64,000 nucleotides of DNA from Prostheceraeus crozeri (GCA_907163375.1 CAJQUW010008721.1:310001-374000); one strand, 5' to 3'; shown: positions 11,247 through 23,815, numbered from the stretch's first letter. Numbers and translations: made by a program. The notes: generated from the sequence alone by a model not told the origin.

Positions 11247-11640
11247 CAGCGATGCGGAGTCCTTACCGACTCCGACTGCGGTGGTTGATAGGACTCCGAC
11301 TCCGACTGCGGGTGGCCAGTATATAAAGCCTAGTTTTTTTTGAAAAACAAACTGGTAACCTACATCATAGACATAGGCTTACCTGAACCTATCTTTAGTG
11401 ATTATTGCTGTATCAATAATCAATCATTTTCAATGAAAGTTTATCAAACGTCGCTTTAAGTTGGATGCATGCGACCCAGCTCCTCCCATCTTGTTGATGT
11501 GTGCTTCACACGGTTTTTCTCCAGTCTCTACCCGGCAGGAAAATCCTCCATCCTTCTCCAGAAAATATGAATGAGTACACTTTCGATTTTAATATGCGCT
11601 TTAGAGGAGCCATCAAATACACGATTAAGGTGAGGGCAGT
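11247..11640 (+). mobile_element. Partial hAT-type element of the GACTCC family
   Basis: The left end CAGCGATGCGGAGTCC, the GACTCCGACTCCGAC run and then ~300 bp matching the interiors of the elements at 19605 and 36673 (CTTCACACGGTTTTTCTCCA onward) are present. Similarity stops near 11640 and no right end or 8-bp duplication was found, so the copy is truncated. Confidence 0.65.
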
Positions 11641-12659
11641 GGTAAAGACCTCTGCCTTTACAGCTCTGCAGAGGTCAGCTTGCTTCTTGAATATCGTTTC
11701 TCAAAGTCCAAGTAATTGATTTCCCTATCATTATATATATATATAAAGCCGGCCGATTTAGATGACGACGGCCGCCGGCCAGGCCCCGGCCGGTTCCAAC
11801 CCTGACGCACACGATTGCTGAAAATATAAACATCACTGACACTACAGATGGGCAGGCCTAAATAGTAATTACAATAAGTCTTTCAACGCACAAACGTGAG
11901 AAATAATTTTTTGTGTTGAAGGACTATGTTTTATTAATTATAATTTGATATGCTTAATTCAGCAACGAGAATATCACATTTTCTGGAATAGGCTTAATTA
12001 AGTTTACGCCAGTTTCATTGAATAGGACTACAATACAAGTGGTAGGGTATAGTCGAAGGCAGAATATAGCCAGTACATGGAAAAGGTTTATCTTAGCTGA
12101 TTTCAAGAACATTTCAATTAGGATATGCAAGTCTACATGCCGCCATCTTTTTGTCAAGTTATCTTATTTCATTCGCTTAATCAAACAAAGGCTAAATTAA
12201 TTAGTATGTGTTTTGGAAGAGAGGACACTTCGAATCAAGAAGTAGCATTGAAAGATAAAAATCATCATTCTCTTGAATGTCTTGATTGATAAATCCTTTA
12301 ACAGCCTCATTTTTATTTGTCAAATTTTTATGAATTGAATGTCATAAATTCGACCATGCGTGCTTTGAAATAATTGGAAACTGGGAAGAAAAACGTTAAT
12401 GATGCGTTTCAGAACTTGCTCAATTGAGGTTGTTATGTCTATTATACAAACCTCATCATCATTGTGTAAATAAATATTCAGTCGTACAGGTATTTTTCGG
12501 TATTACTTTGTTAGAACGACCAGAAGTTGCGCATATGAGTTGTGTTATATTGACAAGCATGACATAGAAACTTTAGGTAAAATGAAGAATCACATTATGA
12601 CAATCGAATAATGTTCATTTAACGTAAACCCCAAACCACTGAATAACATCTATTGTCAA
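11641..12659. other. No gene seen; GGCC-rich patch
   Basis: A short GC-rich block at 11752-11803 is made of GGCCGGC/GCCGGCC words, in sharp contrast to its AT-rich surroundings. The rest shows no coding signal. Confidence 0.35.
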
Positions 12660-12957
12660 ATGTCAAATTGGAAAATAGTTGTTCATAACTGCCGGAAATA
12701 GACACAGTATATTAATCCAGGGAATAGTAGGCTATTTTAAAATGAAACAATGTCACCATCTCAGGAAAAATTCTCTTCATGAAAATCCTGTAATTTGCTG
12801 TCAACAACTTTCACAACCAACTTGGCAAATGGTTTGACTATGATACAATGTTTTAGATCGAAGCAGGTCTATAAACCAAAGATTTCTCCATGTGCCATTA
12901 TTGCACATAGGCAAAATATCAAACTTCCATTCTAGTGCACTGTTATCCAATTCTATG
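12660..12957 (-). repeat. Partial, reversed copy of the 1-kb dispersed repeat
   Basis: The reverse complement matches the first ~300 bp of the repeat at 31656 and 55039, including the block for TGGCACATGGAAAAATC and the GTTGTGGAAGTTGTTGACA stretch. Non-coding; family unknown. Confidence 0.7.
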
Positions 12958-13261
12958 TACTGACGTCTCCATGCCAAAAGATGAGTGACATGAATTTTGA
13001 ATTGATCATTACCACAGTTCGAGCACTTGGATGGTCAGATTCAGGATTCACGCACTAATAGAAATTTTGAAAATTTTCGCAGCATTGGAGATTCGTTGAA
13101 TGTCGTCATCGCACTAGCATAGTTACTTCGAAACCGATTCTGTCCAATGATATGTTTTTAGCTCATTTCACTCCGAGATGTAGCTTCACACACAGACTTA
13201 AGTAGAATACACAGAGGATCAGACATCACATTTAGTGAGTTGAACAATCAAGCTGCTGAGG

Positions 13262-16200
13262 ATGTTGACAATGGTATTAGAAATCATGCTATTAGGCCTC
13301 TGTGGTGGCCTATTTTGCGAAGCCGAAGTATGCTGCACTCCGAATCGTGCTTCCTATGTTGTGATTTTTAAAAAAGGATTTTTTAATGTAAGTATAGTGT
13401 CTTCCAAACTTTTCACTGTTTATTTAAGCCACGGCGTTAAGGGGTGCTATTGCAATTAAATTCATGCAGCTAAATGTATACATATTCATAACAAAATGCA
13501 TAAATAGAACAAGAAAATCATTATAATTGCATCATCTGCATATCTAATCTTTTGAAACGCCTCAAGATTCATGAGCATACTTTTTATCTTAACAGTTTTC
13601 TTATGCACATTCATATTTCATGCATCTGTTTCTATTTTTATTCATTCTTTTTATAAATGCTAGGGAGTTTAATCGAAAACTAAATGTATTTTTGCCACAG
13701 TATTTATGTATAACTGAACATTTGATCGGGTTCATGTGAACAGCAGTTGTGCTGCACATGCAGAGTGATTTTATTTCAATTTATCGCTCTGGCAATCTTT
13801 ATCTCTATTAGTCTAAAGGCTCGTCCACATTGGATCGATAGCTACAACGATGAATTGAAATAAAATTGCTCTGCATGTGCAACATGGCTGCCCTTCACAT
13901 CAGCCCGATTTTCTCAACGATGTACACAGAGCTAAAAAGCTCTGCGATGTAATAAAAATTGGAAACGATTCTACCGCTTTCGTTTTCGATCTAATGTGAA
14001 CGCGCTTCTAGAGCAATATCGATAGCTAACGACAGATGACAACAAAATCGCTGCATTGCTCTGATGCATTATGCTGCAAGTGCATAATCAAGATCGCTAG
14101 TGGGGTCGAAATTTAGTGCGGTAAAGCTCTAACAGCCACAGTTCACTTTTGATGACAATGCTTCTTGCGACTTTCGAGGTCGGCCATTACAGGAAGGTGC
14201 AAAACTTGCTTGCTGAATGTAGCCAACGTTATGCAGTGGAAGATTATAAAAGCGCCTTACTGGAATTTACACGTTGATATTTAAATTTATGTATGTACAC
14301 AATAACAAATATATCGTTGTTGAATAACCTTATGACGTTGGCACCACACCGGAAGAGTATTGACCAATGTTGATCGTGTTCGAGAAAATGCAGTTACTGA
14401 TTTCTTGTTTTACAGGGTTATTTAAAAAACCTAACTTTCTACGAGGATTATCATTTACGCAAAAGAGTGTACGCCAAATTTCATTCCACGAATGAGAGCG
14501 TGCTGAAGGTGGACATATTAAAAAGGGTACGAGACTATCATGCACAAAAGATCTACGACATTTACGATAATGAAGCTTGCTTATTTTCGGAAATGAATCC
14601 GCCAGAAGAAATGATAAAGCCTTGTCATAGAGAAGGTGAGCTTGAATCATTATTATACTATGATTTTTAAGGGCGGTATCCTGTCTGGAACCAATTGCCA
14701 TCATAAATTCAAATTTTGAAACTGAAAGAGGTTTTCTTGGCTCTATTACAGCAATGCTCTTTCCCAAAAGCCAATTGGATTATTTTTGTCTCCATGTCGC
14801 ATCAATGAGCATTCTGTGCAGTTTTGAAGTGAACTATAATTGACTGTTTAAAGCAAACAAGCAATTTGTGATAGCGAAGGCGAGTAATACAAACATATCA
14901 GAAATCCACAAAGATAAATAACATTGGGAGATATCCAGTAACTTTGTAGGCCAAACTGATGACAAAAAATAATTCAATTTGAATATGCACTGTATAGATA
15001 CCTCTGTAGCAAGATGACTCGAAGTGATGGGCTAGAATGAAGCATTTATTTTAAAAGCCACGACGGGCCTTTTTCTTTCTATTTTCGTTTTTACTGCATC
15101 CGTTCAAAAGAATGTTTGAAACTTTCTTTCACTTTCTACTTTTCCTTCAGAATCACAACAACTGAGTCAATGCAAAATCTCCAAAGGATCTAAAGTGTAT
15201 TGGCAAATTCCTTCAAAGAACAAACGACTTACGACAATCTACTAAAGAGAGACAATTTATTAAAAGCTAGAGAAAAATTTAGATTCTGATTATTCCCCTC
15301 TCGTTGGGGATCATTTCTTGATGTCGTTGAAATTAACCGCACGCTTGAAAATACGTGCATACATTTCGTACATTGCTACATAGTCCGATCAATGGTTATT
15401 CCTTTGTGTTTTCCAATGCGTTTGGAGGTATACATTTATTGGCTTACACCTCATCTCTATATCGGTAGATATTTTCTTGAAGAATTATGCTTCACATGAT
15501 GTGGGACAAGAGAGCATTTTCTTAATGTAATATTGAAATAAATATTTTGGTACCACGAACATCTCATTTTTTTAAGTGAATCTTTCATACAATGTAGTTT
15601 AATAATTTAACTGATTTGTTGTTTTATTCTATTTCATCCACAAATATAATGGCAAAGATTCGTGAAAAATGCGCTCCCATTGGTGCGTCGCCAATTTGCT
15701 TATAGAATTTATTATCATAACCAATTATGTGCGGTATTTGAAACACATGAACGTCAGCATTAATTATATGCTGATACCAAACGTGTCGATTTTACCCCAG
15801 TTGTCTTTTAAGCTCGAAATGAGTGAATGAGGCACCAGTACAGAAAGTAAAAGAAAAGCAGCTCAATGTAAGAAAAAATTAAACAAACAAGAAAATTTAA
15901 GCAAGTTGGGAAACGGCATGGGAAAGTCAATTTCAATGTTATAGCGTGAAACCGTCATTGAATAAGCGATACATTTGAGTGAAAAAAGAATTTGACCCTA
16001 GCTGCAGTCGCACACAGTGGTAGTTGAAATTTATGGGTCCGTGGAAAAATGTGATGGAGAAGATAGTACATTGGATGGGCCACATCATTCATAATCGTCA
16101 TAAATAGCTGGTATGAAGCGATGGTTCTACAATAGTCCAATGGCGAAATGTTGTATCAGAATCCCATCAAGTTGGGATGATAGGGTACAACTGCTGTACA

Positions 16201-19146
16201 TCTAAGGAAACAATATTTCTTTATTTTCTTGTTGCTCTAAATTATTTGAACTACGAATTAACTCTGAATTATTTGCCAAATTGCTTAAAGGTAAGTAATT
16301 ATTTATGTAAGAGAGATTTTGACACAGAAATCTCGATAAAACCCAATCAATTTTTTCTATTTATGTATTTTTAGCGGATTCTATCGGGCGCACCGGATAA
16401 CCAATTTCAATTTAATTTTTATGATCCTTTATGAAAGAGAACAATGCTGCTTCTCTAGTGCCCATACTTTTAGGGCTTCTTCCGAGCTGAGCGAGCTATT
16501 TTCAATTATGTATTAATTTTCGTTTGTTTTCCTGTTGATTCTATTTTACTACTTTTCTCGAGAAGTACATAGGTTTTATCATTGGAAAGAAGTTTTCTTA
16601 TCGCAATCGCAAAGACGCTTTCTTATCAGACATAACACATTTCGCATTATTAAATTTCAAGAAATCGTCTACTTTGTTAAATTGGTTTTGCATAGTCTGA
16701 TAAATATTTGATTTTTTCAACTAATTAGACTCTGCTTCTAAAATAGATTTAGTTTCGCTAACAAACCAATGATTTTGGTTTCCATATTATCGTTTGCTTT
16801 TGGAGGAAGATGGCAGAAGTTTTGATCAAAAGGAATATAACTTCCAGCTGTACTAATATTACCATCTTTAAGTTTGTCTCTCCATCGGAGACTGTAAACA
16901 AGATTATCAAAATTCAAAGAAACTCTTTCCTAGTGATTCTTATTTACATGACATGGTAAGCGAAAATTAGGTCCTTTATTTAAGATGATAGCTTGCAGGG
17001 GCGTAAATGAATGTAACTGCAATGATAAGTATAGTCTATAAATGCACCTGCCACATTTGTGGTGAATTTCATATTGGTGCGACGGTCCGAAAATTTATCA
17101 CGAGGCATCTCGAACACAAGAGAATCATAAATAACCGTTCATCGACCAGCACTTTATATAAACATTTTGCACAAAAGCATAATACTGTAGCATAGACAGC
17201 ATCGGGAATTACCGGGTCAATGTCATTGATAAACTCACGAACACTCGAGATACAACATTCAGTGAAGCAAAAGCAATCACACAGCTTAAGCCTACAATCA
17301 ATAGGAAACATGAATTACCTTTCTACAGTCTGGCATCACATTTCGATCACCTCACATTAGCGAGACAACACACTCCCTAATAACACTCATGTCTCTTTAT
17401 AATCACCTTCACACAAAGCTTACAGACGCTACCATCGACTTCAAAAGTCGCAGAACGTCGTAGGCCCGTCGTGACTTTAAAAATAATTTTTTAACGAAGA
17501 GATCGGAAATTTTCTTTTCTCTCAGGATTATTCATTCAGCTTGGCATCCTTTAGTGAAGGTGGGACAGGAATTTCGTGCCCATTACCTCTACTTCTATTC
17601 AAAGTGAAAATCTAACCATTAAAATCATTTGATTGATTCATATAATTTTCTAATATCACTTTTGATATGGTAATAAATACTTCTATCTACCATGGAACTC
17701 TCGATGTTCATCTTTGTTATAAGAAGACGACACTATCATGGATGCTGTACCGTTGGTGATCAGCTTTTTCCAAATGAAATTCTACTAATTTAGCTCTGAA
17801 CAATTTACTTCATTTGTGTTTCTGTTGCAAACAGATGTTTACAATTATTTAGAGCTATTCAGACTTTTTTATAATATCTGAAATGAAAGTCCAGTTTGAT
17901 CATAAAAATCATCATGACTGAAGTCTGCATTTAACTGATCGATCTCTTTCTACATTTTTGTTGCTGCAATGGATGGGTTATCGGGCAACTGCTTCTTTTC
18001 GAGCTTCTTGCTCATAATGCTAAACAAGCATACGCCAGATATGCTACATGTACTGAAGATTCAGTTTATTGCTTTCAATGTCAACGTCGCTAGTTAAGTG
18101 GAGATCCCGGAAACATTGAAAAGCTTTCTTTCACTTTATATTACGGCAGCCAGAACGAGATTCTGCAGGTAAAGAGGTCGAAAATGAGACTTTCACAGAA
18201 TGATGTGCACCCTGTGCCTACTACGAATCTGCGCGTCTACCTAGTTCTACTAGGTTTCTCTCCTTGTCTCCTTGAGATTTTCTATGTCTTCTCCTTTCAA
18301 TTGAATAGTAATAACTCTCGAACCTCAATTTTTTACATGAAATGTCATCAGTAATTTCCCATCATGTGCATGTGCTGTTATCATGCTTCTGATCGGCGAT
18401 GTAAGCGAGCATGTGGTTCAAAGTGGGTCAGCATGTTGCAGCTTCCCGAAAGTGGAAGGCTTACCAAATCTGAATGTGTGTAGTTTCATAGATATGACGT
18501 TCATGAACATTATCTCGCTAAGTGTATAGTGAAATTATTTGCTTTTTAAGTAACAGTAGCGAACAAAATGACAGAGAAGAGAGTAAAATCATTTTTAAAA
18601 TGAATTCGACATTTTGCGGTTAACGTGCTTTCTATTTTTCGTCTAGTTTCCATAAACAATTTGTGTGACTAAACATAACGTTCAGTTTTAAGTATACAAT
18701 TAATGCATATTGATTACTTCATGTGATTATTTCTTTTTACCAAGGCGTCAGCGTGAATCGTGAGGAGGACATGATTTACTTGAATGAAATGCGTCACGAT
18801 GAAGAAAGCTTGAATTATTTCAACTTTGATGATGCCAATGACACAATTTTTATGGCCACTTCAACTGATGGTAATTGCTTCTTGAAGTATTTCAGCGCAA
18901 CTTGTAAGTTACATGAATATTAGTCTTAAATTGATAAATCGGCTTGATGATCAAATTGTTGCTTCCAGCCTCCGGGGGATCTGCCGCGAAATATGTAAAT
19001 CCTGAAATCAACTTCGACAACAACGTATTTCAAATTCCTGACAGCTGTACGAAATCAGGTAGGTTTCGCTTTTTGAATAGGATTAATATTATTTGCATAT
19101 GACTCTCTCAGGTCCTATTTATTCCAATACTAAACCACAGAATTAG
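13262..19146 (+). CDS. Ependymin-like secreted protein, five exons
   Basis: Exons 13262-13387, 14416-14635, 18745-18870, 18969-19058 and 19112-19146 join with consistent phases (0,1,1,1) and GT..AG introns into 198 residues. Residues 1-20 form a hydrophobic signal peptide, followed by AEVCC. The exon-2 product has FYEDYHLRKRVYAKFH and KIYDIYDNEAC, and the late part has NVFQIPDSC. Cysteines are at 24, 25, 97, 112 and 184, and N-glycosylation sites at 47, 68 and 147. Length, signal peptide, the tyrosine-rich middle and the F-x-IP-x-x-C end fit ependymin-related (MERP) proteins, which are secreted lipid- or calcium-binding glycoproteins. The stop in exon 5 lies within ~10 bases of a dispersed repeat (from ~19138), so the real last exon may differ. 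Family call is by pattern only. Confidence 0.65.
13388..14415. other. Intron 1 of the ependymin-like gene, with MITE-like inverted repeats
   Basis: Donor GTAAGT at 13388, acceptor TTTCTTGTTTTACAG ending at 14415. Inside, TGCACATGCAG..TTTATTTCAATT (13753-13781) is mirrored at 13852-13881, and ATGTGAACGCGC/CGTCCACATTGGATCG words suggest a decayed MITE to ~14110. The segment 14217-14310 is similar to 43918-44010. Confidence 0.5.
14636..18744. other. Intron 2 of the ependymin-like gene
   Basis: A 4.1-kb intron from GTGAGC at 14636 to a TTCTTTTTACCAAG acceptor ending at 18744. Apart from the Penelope fragment near 17 kb I see no coding or repeat structure in it. Confidence 0.5.
17007..17330 (+). 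pseudogene. Penelope-like element fragment: GIY-YIG endonuclease
   Basis: VYKCTCHICGEFHIGATVRK matches the GIY-YIG nuclease that Penelope-like elements carry C-terminal to their reverse transcriptase (usual form C-x-x-CxxxYIGxTxR). LYKHFAQKH follows, and a KPTINRKHEL end with a preceding acidic SEAKA segment is seen further on. No reverse transcriptase was found upstream, so this is a truncated and broken old copy. It sits in the sense direction in intron 2 of the ependymin-like gene. Confidence 0.75.
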
Positions 19147-19604
19147 ATTCATCTGCGAACGCTTCAGTTTCCTAGAAAGGAAGGGTTATATGCACAGAAT
19201 TAAATATTTTGTTTATCTGCTTCGGTTTGCTAGAAGTGTGATTAATACGAAATTGACGGCATATCGAGGAACCTATTAGGTGGGCAAAAAGGAATTCCTT
19301 CTACCTTACAGAGATAGGCAAAAAAGTCGTGCGTCGCTTGCGGATTAATGTGAGTTCCAGCAAAGTGCTTCGATTGCCACAATTCCTTCAGATTCGAAGA
19401 ATTCAGATCATTGCGCACAAGTTTTCTCCATAATGTTGGCCCTTCCGATCATTATTAAAGAAAGTAGCAGGCATACGAAAATTAGTTCACTTGATGATTT
19501 TACATCCTCTCCTCGACATTGCTCACTGCATAGTGCATACATTGAATCGAAACCAGGCATCGATGTGTGTTTTGGTGTGTGCGAAGTGATATCACAGCAC
19601 GCAC
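19139..19604 (+). repeat. Dispersed repeat, left part of a copy split by a hAT-type element
   Basis: From about 19196 this matches, in reverse, 23415-23815. The copy continues at 20463 after the inserted element. The edge unit GAATTAGATTCATCTGCG at 19140 recurs directly at 20613, so the copy has ~50-bp direct repeats at its flanks. Confidence 0.7.
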
Positions 19605-20454
19605 CAGGGATGCGGAGTCCTATCAGTTTGATAGGACTCCGACTCCGGGGTTGATAGGACTCCGGCTTTTGATAGGACTCCGATTCCGGGTGGCCAGCAT
19701 ATAAAGCCTAGTTTTTTTAAAAAACTGATAGCCTGCATCATGGATCATTATAGGTTTTCCTGAACTTATTTTTAGTGATCATTGCTGTATCATATCAATT
19801 ATCAATCATTTTCAATTAAAGTTTATCAAATGTCGCTTCACGTTGGATGCATTCGACTGGGCTCCTCCCATCTTGTTGATGTGTGCTTCACACGGTTTTT
19901 CTCCAGTCTCTACCAGACATGAAAATCACCATCCTTCTCCAGAAAATATGAGTACACTTTCGATTTTAATATGCACTTTGGAAGAGCCAGCATACAAGAT
20001 TATCGTCTGGGTAAGAGGTAATGTTCTGAAACAAACTAGCATTTCATTTTTGTCTCTGATGTGACCTTTGGTGCGTAAGTGTGATCGAGGCTAGGAAGGC
20101 TTGTCTTCTCCATTAAATCACCGAGTGAAAGACAATACTTTTTCAATATCATGGTTCATTCCCTCAACTATTACAAGCTTTGAATGCAGCAATGTCTCTG
20201 TACTTTTGTTTGACGGAGAAAGCTGACATCAAGACGATGACAACTATGCACGAGAATAAATAATTTGTTTGTACCCAGTCAACCCGTACACGTGTGATAC
20301 ACGTGTACTGGTTGACTGGGTATTATACTGCGGGTCTAGTTATAGGCCGGAGTCCGGAGTCCTATCATTTGATACGACTCCGACCCCGAACCCGACTCCA
20401 GCAAAAATGATAGGACTCCGGAACTCCGAATCCGACTCCGACTCCGCATTCCTG
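19605..20454 (+). mobile_element. hAT-type non-autonomous element, GACTCC-repeat ends, 8-bp duplication
   Basis: GCACGCAC stands at 19597-19604 and 20455-20462. The element starts CAGGGATGCGGAGTCC and ends GGACTCCGCATTCCTG-like (one mismatch), and both ends carry runs of GACTCC plus a CCTATCA-TGATAGG palindrome. The interior matches the elements at 11247 and 36673 and holds a decayed frame ending in ALNAAMSLYFCLTEKAD. A 47-bp palindrome is inserted at 20274-20320. A reverse copy of the target repeat near 23420 lacks the element and shows the empty site. Confidence 0.88.
20274..20320. mobile_element. 47-bp palindromic insert with TA duplication
   Basis: TA at 20272-20273 and 20321-20322 flank CCCAGTCAACCCGTACACGT followed by its near-complement ending GGTTGACTGGG. 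The sister hAT-type copy near 38065 reads GTTTGTATTATA with no insert, which confirms a precise TA insertion. Confidence 0.75.
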
Positions 20455-20462
20455 GCACGCAC

Positions 20463-20661
20463 GCATCTCTCACTGGCTATGGTGTCCTCTGCTGACAGCT
20501 TGTTGTTTCCCATTTCAAATAGCAAGCGATACACGAATTATCCATTCGAGAAGGAGCAAGATGTCTAATTCTGTGATATGCCATTTCAATGTTAAGGCTA
20601 CATATAACCATAGAATTAGATTCATCTGCGCGCGCTTCGGTTTCCTAGAAAGGAAGAATTG
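20463..20661 (+). repeat. Right part of the dispersed repeat split by the hAT-type element
   Basis: It continues the copy from 19604 (CACTGGCTATGGTGTCCTCTG onward) and matches the reverse of 23290-23415. Confidence 0.65.
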
Positions 20662-21494
20662 TATGTAGCTTTAATCATGCGCACATGTAGAAATAAGGAC
20701 AACACATGGAATTCCTTCCAGCATTTTTTCGAATTGAACCCAATTACGAAGTAAACCAAATTTCATCGCAATTGAATTGAGGTTTTTGAGTTTTTGAGGA
20801 TTTGAATGTATGTTATAACATACATTGCGCATTACGTTAACAAATCGTGTTGGAAAAGATGAAAAGAATCTTATTTTCAAATGACCAGAATTTTATCATT
20901 CGGGCAGATCATAACAATTACAAGTCTACTTTGTATGGAAATGCTCATAGCATAGATTTGGATGCAAAGTATTTCATCATTGATATGCGATTCATACGAA
21001 TATGTGCGATCCATATCCACAACTCACCAATGCGTCGTGTCTATTTTCTCCGCTTGGATGCTGGCCCTTGGTTTGCCGTTTCCATAGTAACCTGTTCGTC
21101 TGGCACATGAAGATGAACTTGTACAGGAGCACACAATTGAGCACGCGACAAATGTTGGAAAGATAGGCTTTCTTCGTCATCAGATTCAGCTGCAGATCCT
21201 AATCAGTCGCAGGGTGGTTCCAATTACATCAGTCGCTCCATTCAATTTGTACTCTGCGTTGAAGTCATTAGGTCGTTCAATCTGAAATCGAATGCATGTA
21301 TTTAGCAGCATCAAGTCATTTCAAACATCTATTGTTTCGTCACATCTAATGACACAAGAATATCTCATACCTAGTATACTAAAATCAGGAGTGTGAGTTG
21401 GAATGAATCTGACTCATGGGGTTATCTGTCTTATTCTGTAATTCGAAAGCAATATCATCAGTCATACATTACAAGGTCATCAAAAGCAGCAGAA
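20662..21494. other. No gene seen; weak coding-like patch on the minus strand
   Basis: A minus-strand frame around 21185-21031 reads ESDDEESLSF, then GPASKRRK and a stop. This acidic-then-basic composition resembles the N-terminus of a transposase, but no catalytic part follows. TATGTTATAACATACATTGC at 20811 recurs near 23251. Confidence 0.25.
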
Positions 21495-21502
21495 GTTTGG
21501 CA

Positions 21503-22423
21503 CAAGGTTGGATCTTGGGTCTTGGGTTTAATCTTGGGTCTTGGGTGATCTTGGGGGGTACCCAAGAATCTTGGGGTGCCGAAACAAGATCTTGGGTGAC
21601 ACCCAAGATTTAAAACCCAAGATTAAAAAATATATAGTGTAAAAAAATACAAGTGTAATACATACTTGTAGGCCTATGTAGAATTTACCCGGGAAATCAA
21701 AAAAGTCGTAGTCCTTGAAATCAGTATGTTAGCACCTGCAACCAAATTAAAGAATCTAACATTTTGAGTACTTTACAATATTTGGCCTAAATGTGTATTT
21801 GTTGTCTACACTTGATTATTGTAGTCGTTTTGAGTCAAAATTATATCTACACATGGTAATCAAACATATGCCTATGTTTTACACCATCTAATAATAATTA
21901 GCCTAATTGTCATTTTTGTATAGGCTACCGTTATTATATTTATAAAACCGTTAATATTATTTAGGCCTACACTGTACTTCATTTATGCTGCATATGTAAA
22001 AACTAAGAAATGACAAATGCTTAATACAATGTTAAGCTTTTTATCATTTGCTTTTATTAGCATAAACATTTAAAGCCTTGTAAAATAGGTCAAGTTCTGA
22101 CAGAAAACTATAATAATACATTAATGAAGTATTTGGCTATCAACATTAAATCAAAGCTGAATATCGGCCGAATATTGTAAGCCAATGACGAATATCAAGC
22201 CAAGACGATGGATAAATATGCTAATAGAAAAGTATGCTTCGTATCAGCAAAATAAATTTCAAAGTCTGTCTTCAAGAATTGCCAGTTGTACATCTTTTAC
22301 TGAAATCTGGTCAATCTTGGGTCAAATCTTGGGTGACACCCAAGATCAATCTTGGTCTTGGGTCTTGGGGTGTACCCCAAGATTCAATCTTGGTCTTGGG
22401 GGTACCCAAGAAGACCCAACCTT
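21503..22423. mobile_element. hAT-type non-autonomous element, CTTGGGT-repeat ends, 8-bp duplication
   Basis: GTTTGGCA stands at 21495-21502 and 22424-22431. The ends are CAAGGTTGG.. and ..CCAACCTT, and 110-120 bp at each end are built of TCTTGGGT units with the complementary ACCCAAGA, so each end can fold on itself. The AT-rich middle (21630-22310) codes for nothing I recognise. Remains of the same family lie at 39284. Confidence 0.83.
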
Positions 22424-22431
22424 GTTTGGCA

Positions 22432-23289
22432 GGGCACTTTATATCAGCAAATATCTGCAGCTATTCTACATGCGTGTTGGGATAGCTGTGTGGTAAGGAG
22501 TTGGTCGTCCAAGTATAAGGTGCTGAGTTCACCGGTCTACGGTGACTTCTTTTTCGCTCGTGATATAGCTCAAAAGATGATTTAACGGATGTATTGAGTC
22601 TCAAGAATCTTCATATTTTGTTCATACTGTCGCCGTAGAGAAGTACATACCTACTTACGATTACTTCACGCTACGTTTTTGCATGATTTTTGTTTTCTCT
22701 GTATTTGACGATAATTCTAGAGTAGATTATTCCAGCCATATTATCATAAGTATATTGAAGATCTACATCATGTTTTAGAAGAAAATGTAATCGTTCTTAA
22801 TCCTTGATGTCAGAATCATGTTACACGGTAAAATTAACTAGCATTCTCCAGCACCATTTTCTATCTAAAGTTTATGGATTTACGCAATGTATGTTTAAAC
22901 AGTATTTTTATTTTACATGATTTTTTTTAAAAAAAATCTATCTTCAATCGTCATCTATTCAATGCTGTAGCAAAACTATGGTCATCGCACAACTAATGCG
23001 TATCTAAAAAGAAAATAGAAATCAGAGAACGTACCTCTGCAGAGCATGCAACTTTGCCTTCCGAGCCACTTGGAAATTTGAAATTTTGTCCAAACAGATC
23101 AGGCTTCATAATCAAGCTATTCAAGCAAACAACTATGTTTCATCGCAGATTTCTTAAATTAGTTCATGAACAATCATTTGATATCGTATTAAGTCTGAAA
23201 AATACAATGCATTCAAAATGACAGTTGAATATTAAGTAGTACGTATTTGTATGTTGTAACATACATTGCGCATGAATAGGTCAATATCG
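22432..23289. other. No gene seen
   Basis: Non-coding AT-rich stretch. I see no repeat ends or exon-like frame. Confidence 0.35.
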
Positions 23290-23815
23290 AAATGGAACAT
23301 CAGAGAACTAGACAACTTGCCCTTTCTCGAATAGATAATTCGTGTATCTCTTGTTATTGGAAATGGCAAACAACAAATTGTCAGCAGAGGACACTAGAGC
23401 CAGTGGGAGATCCCTGTGTGCTGTGGTAACACTTCGCACACAACAAAGCAAACATCGTCTGGTAACATTCGAGGACTGGCTGAGAAGATGATAGTGAAAT
23501 CATCAAATGAACTAATTTTCGTACGCCGGCTACTTTCTTGAATAATGATCGGAAGGGCCAACATTATGGAGAAAATTTGTGCGCAATGATCTGAATTCTT
23601 CGAATCTGAAGGAATTTTGGCAATCGAAGCACTTTGCTGGAACTCACATTAATCCGCAAGCGACGCACGACTTTTTTGCCTATTTCTGTAAGGTATTAGG
23701 AATGCCTTTTTACCCACCTAATACGTAGGTTCCTCGATATGCCGTCAATTTCGTATTAATCACACTTTTAGCAAACCGAAGCAGATAAACAAAAAATTAA
23801 ATTCTATTACTTAAC
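23290..23815 (-). repeat. Reverse, uninterrupted copy of the dispersed repeat at 19139
   Basis: Reading the minus strand gives the same order as 19196-19604 followed by 20463-20590, without the 850-bp hAT-type element: CCACAGCACACAGGGATCTC runs straight through the insertion point. A frame with FRNDLNSSNLKEFWQSKHF-like content is open for ~55 codons, but I recognise no family. Confidence 0.7.

Noticed and set aside
14330-14767. 145-codon minus-strand frame as a gene
   Set aside because: It is the shadow of the plus-strand exon at 14416-14635, which has good splice sites and joins in phase.
20340-20534. Frames rich in ES/DS repeats over the GACTCC runs
   Set aside because: They are translations of the simple repeat in the hAT-type element's end.
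22185-22585. Trp/Gly-rich overlapping frames near 22.3 kb
   Set aside because: They come from the CTTGGGT repeats read in three frames, not from a gene.
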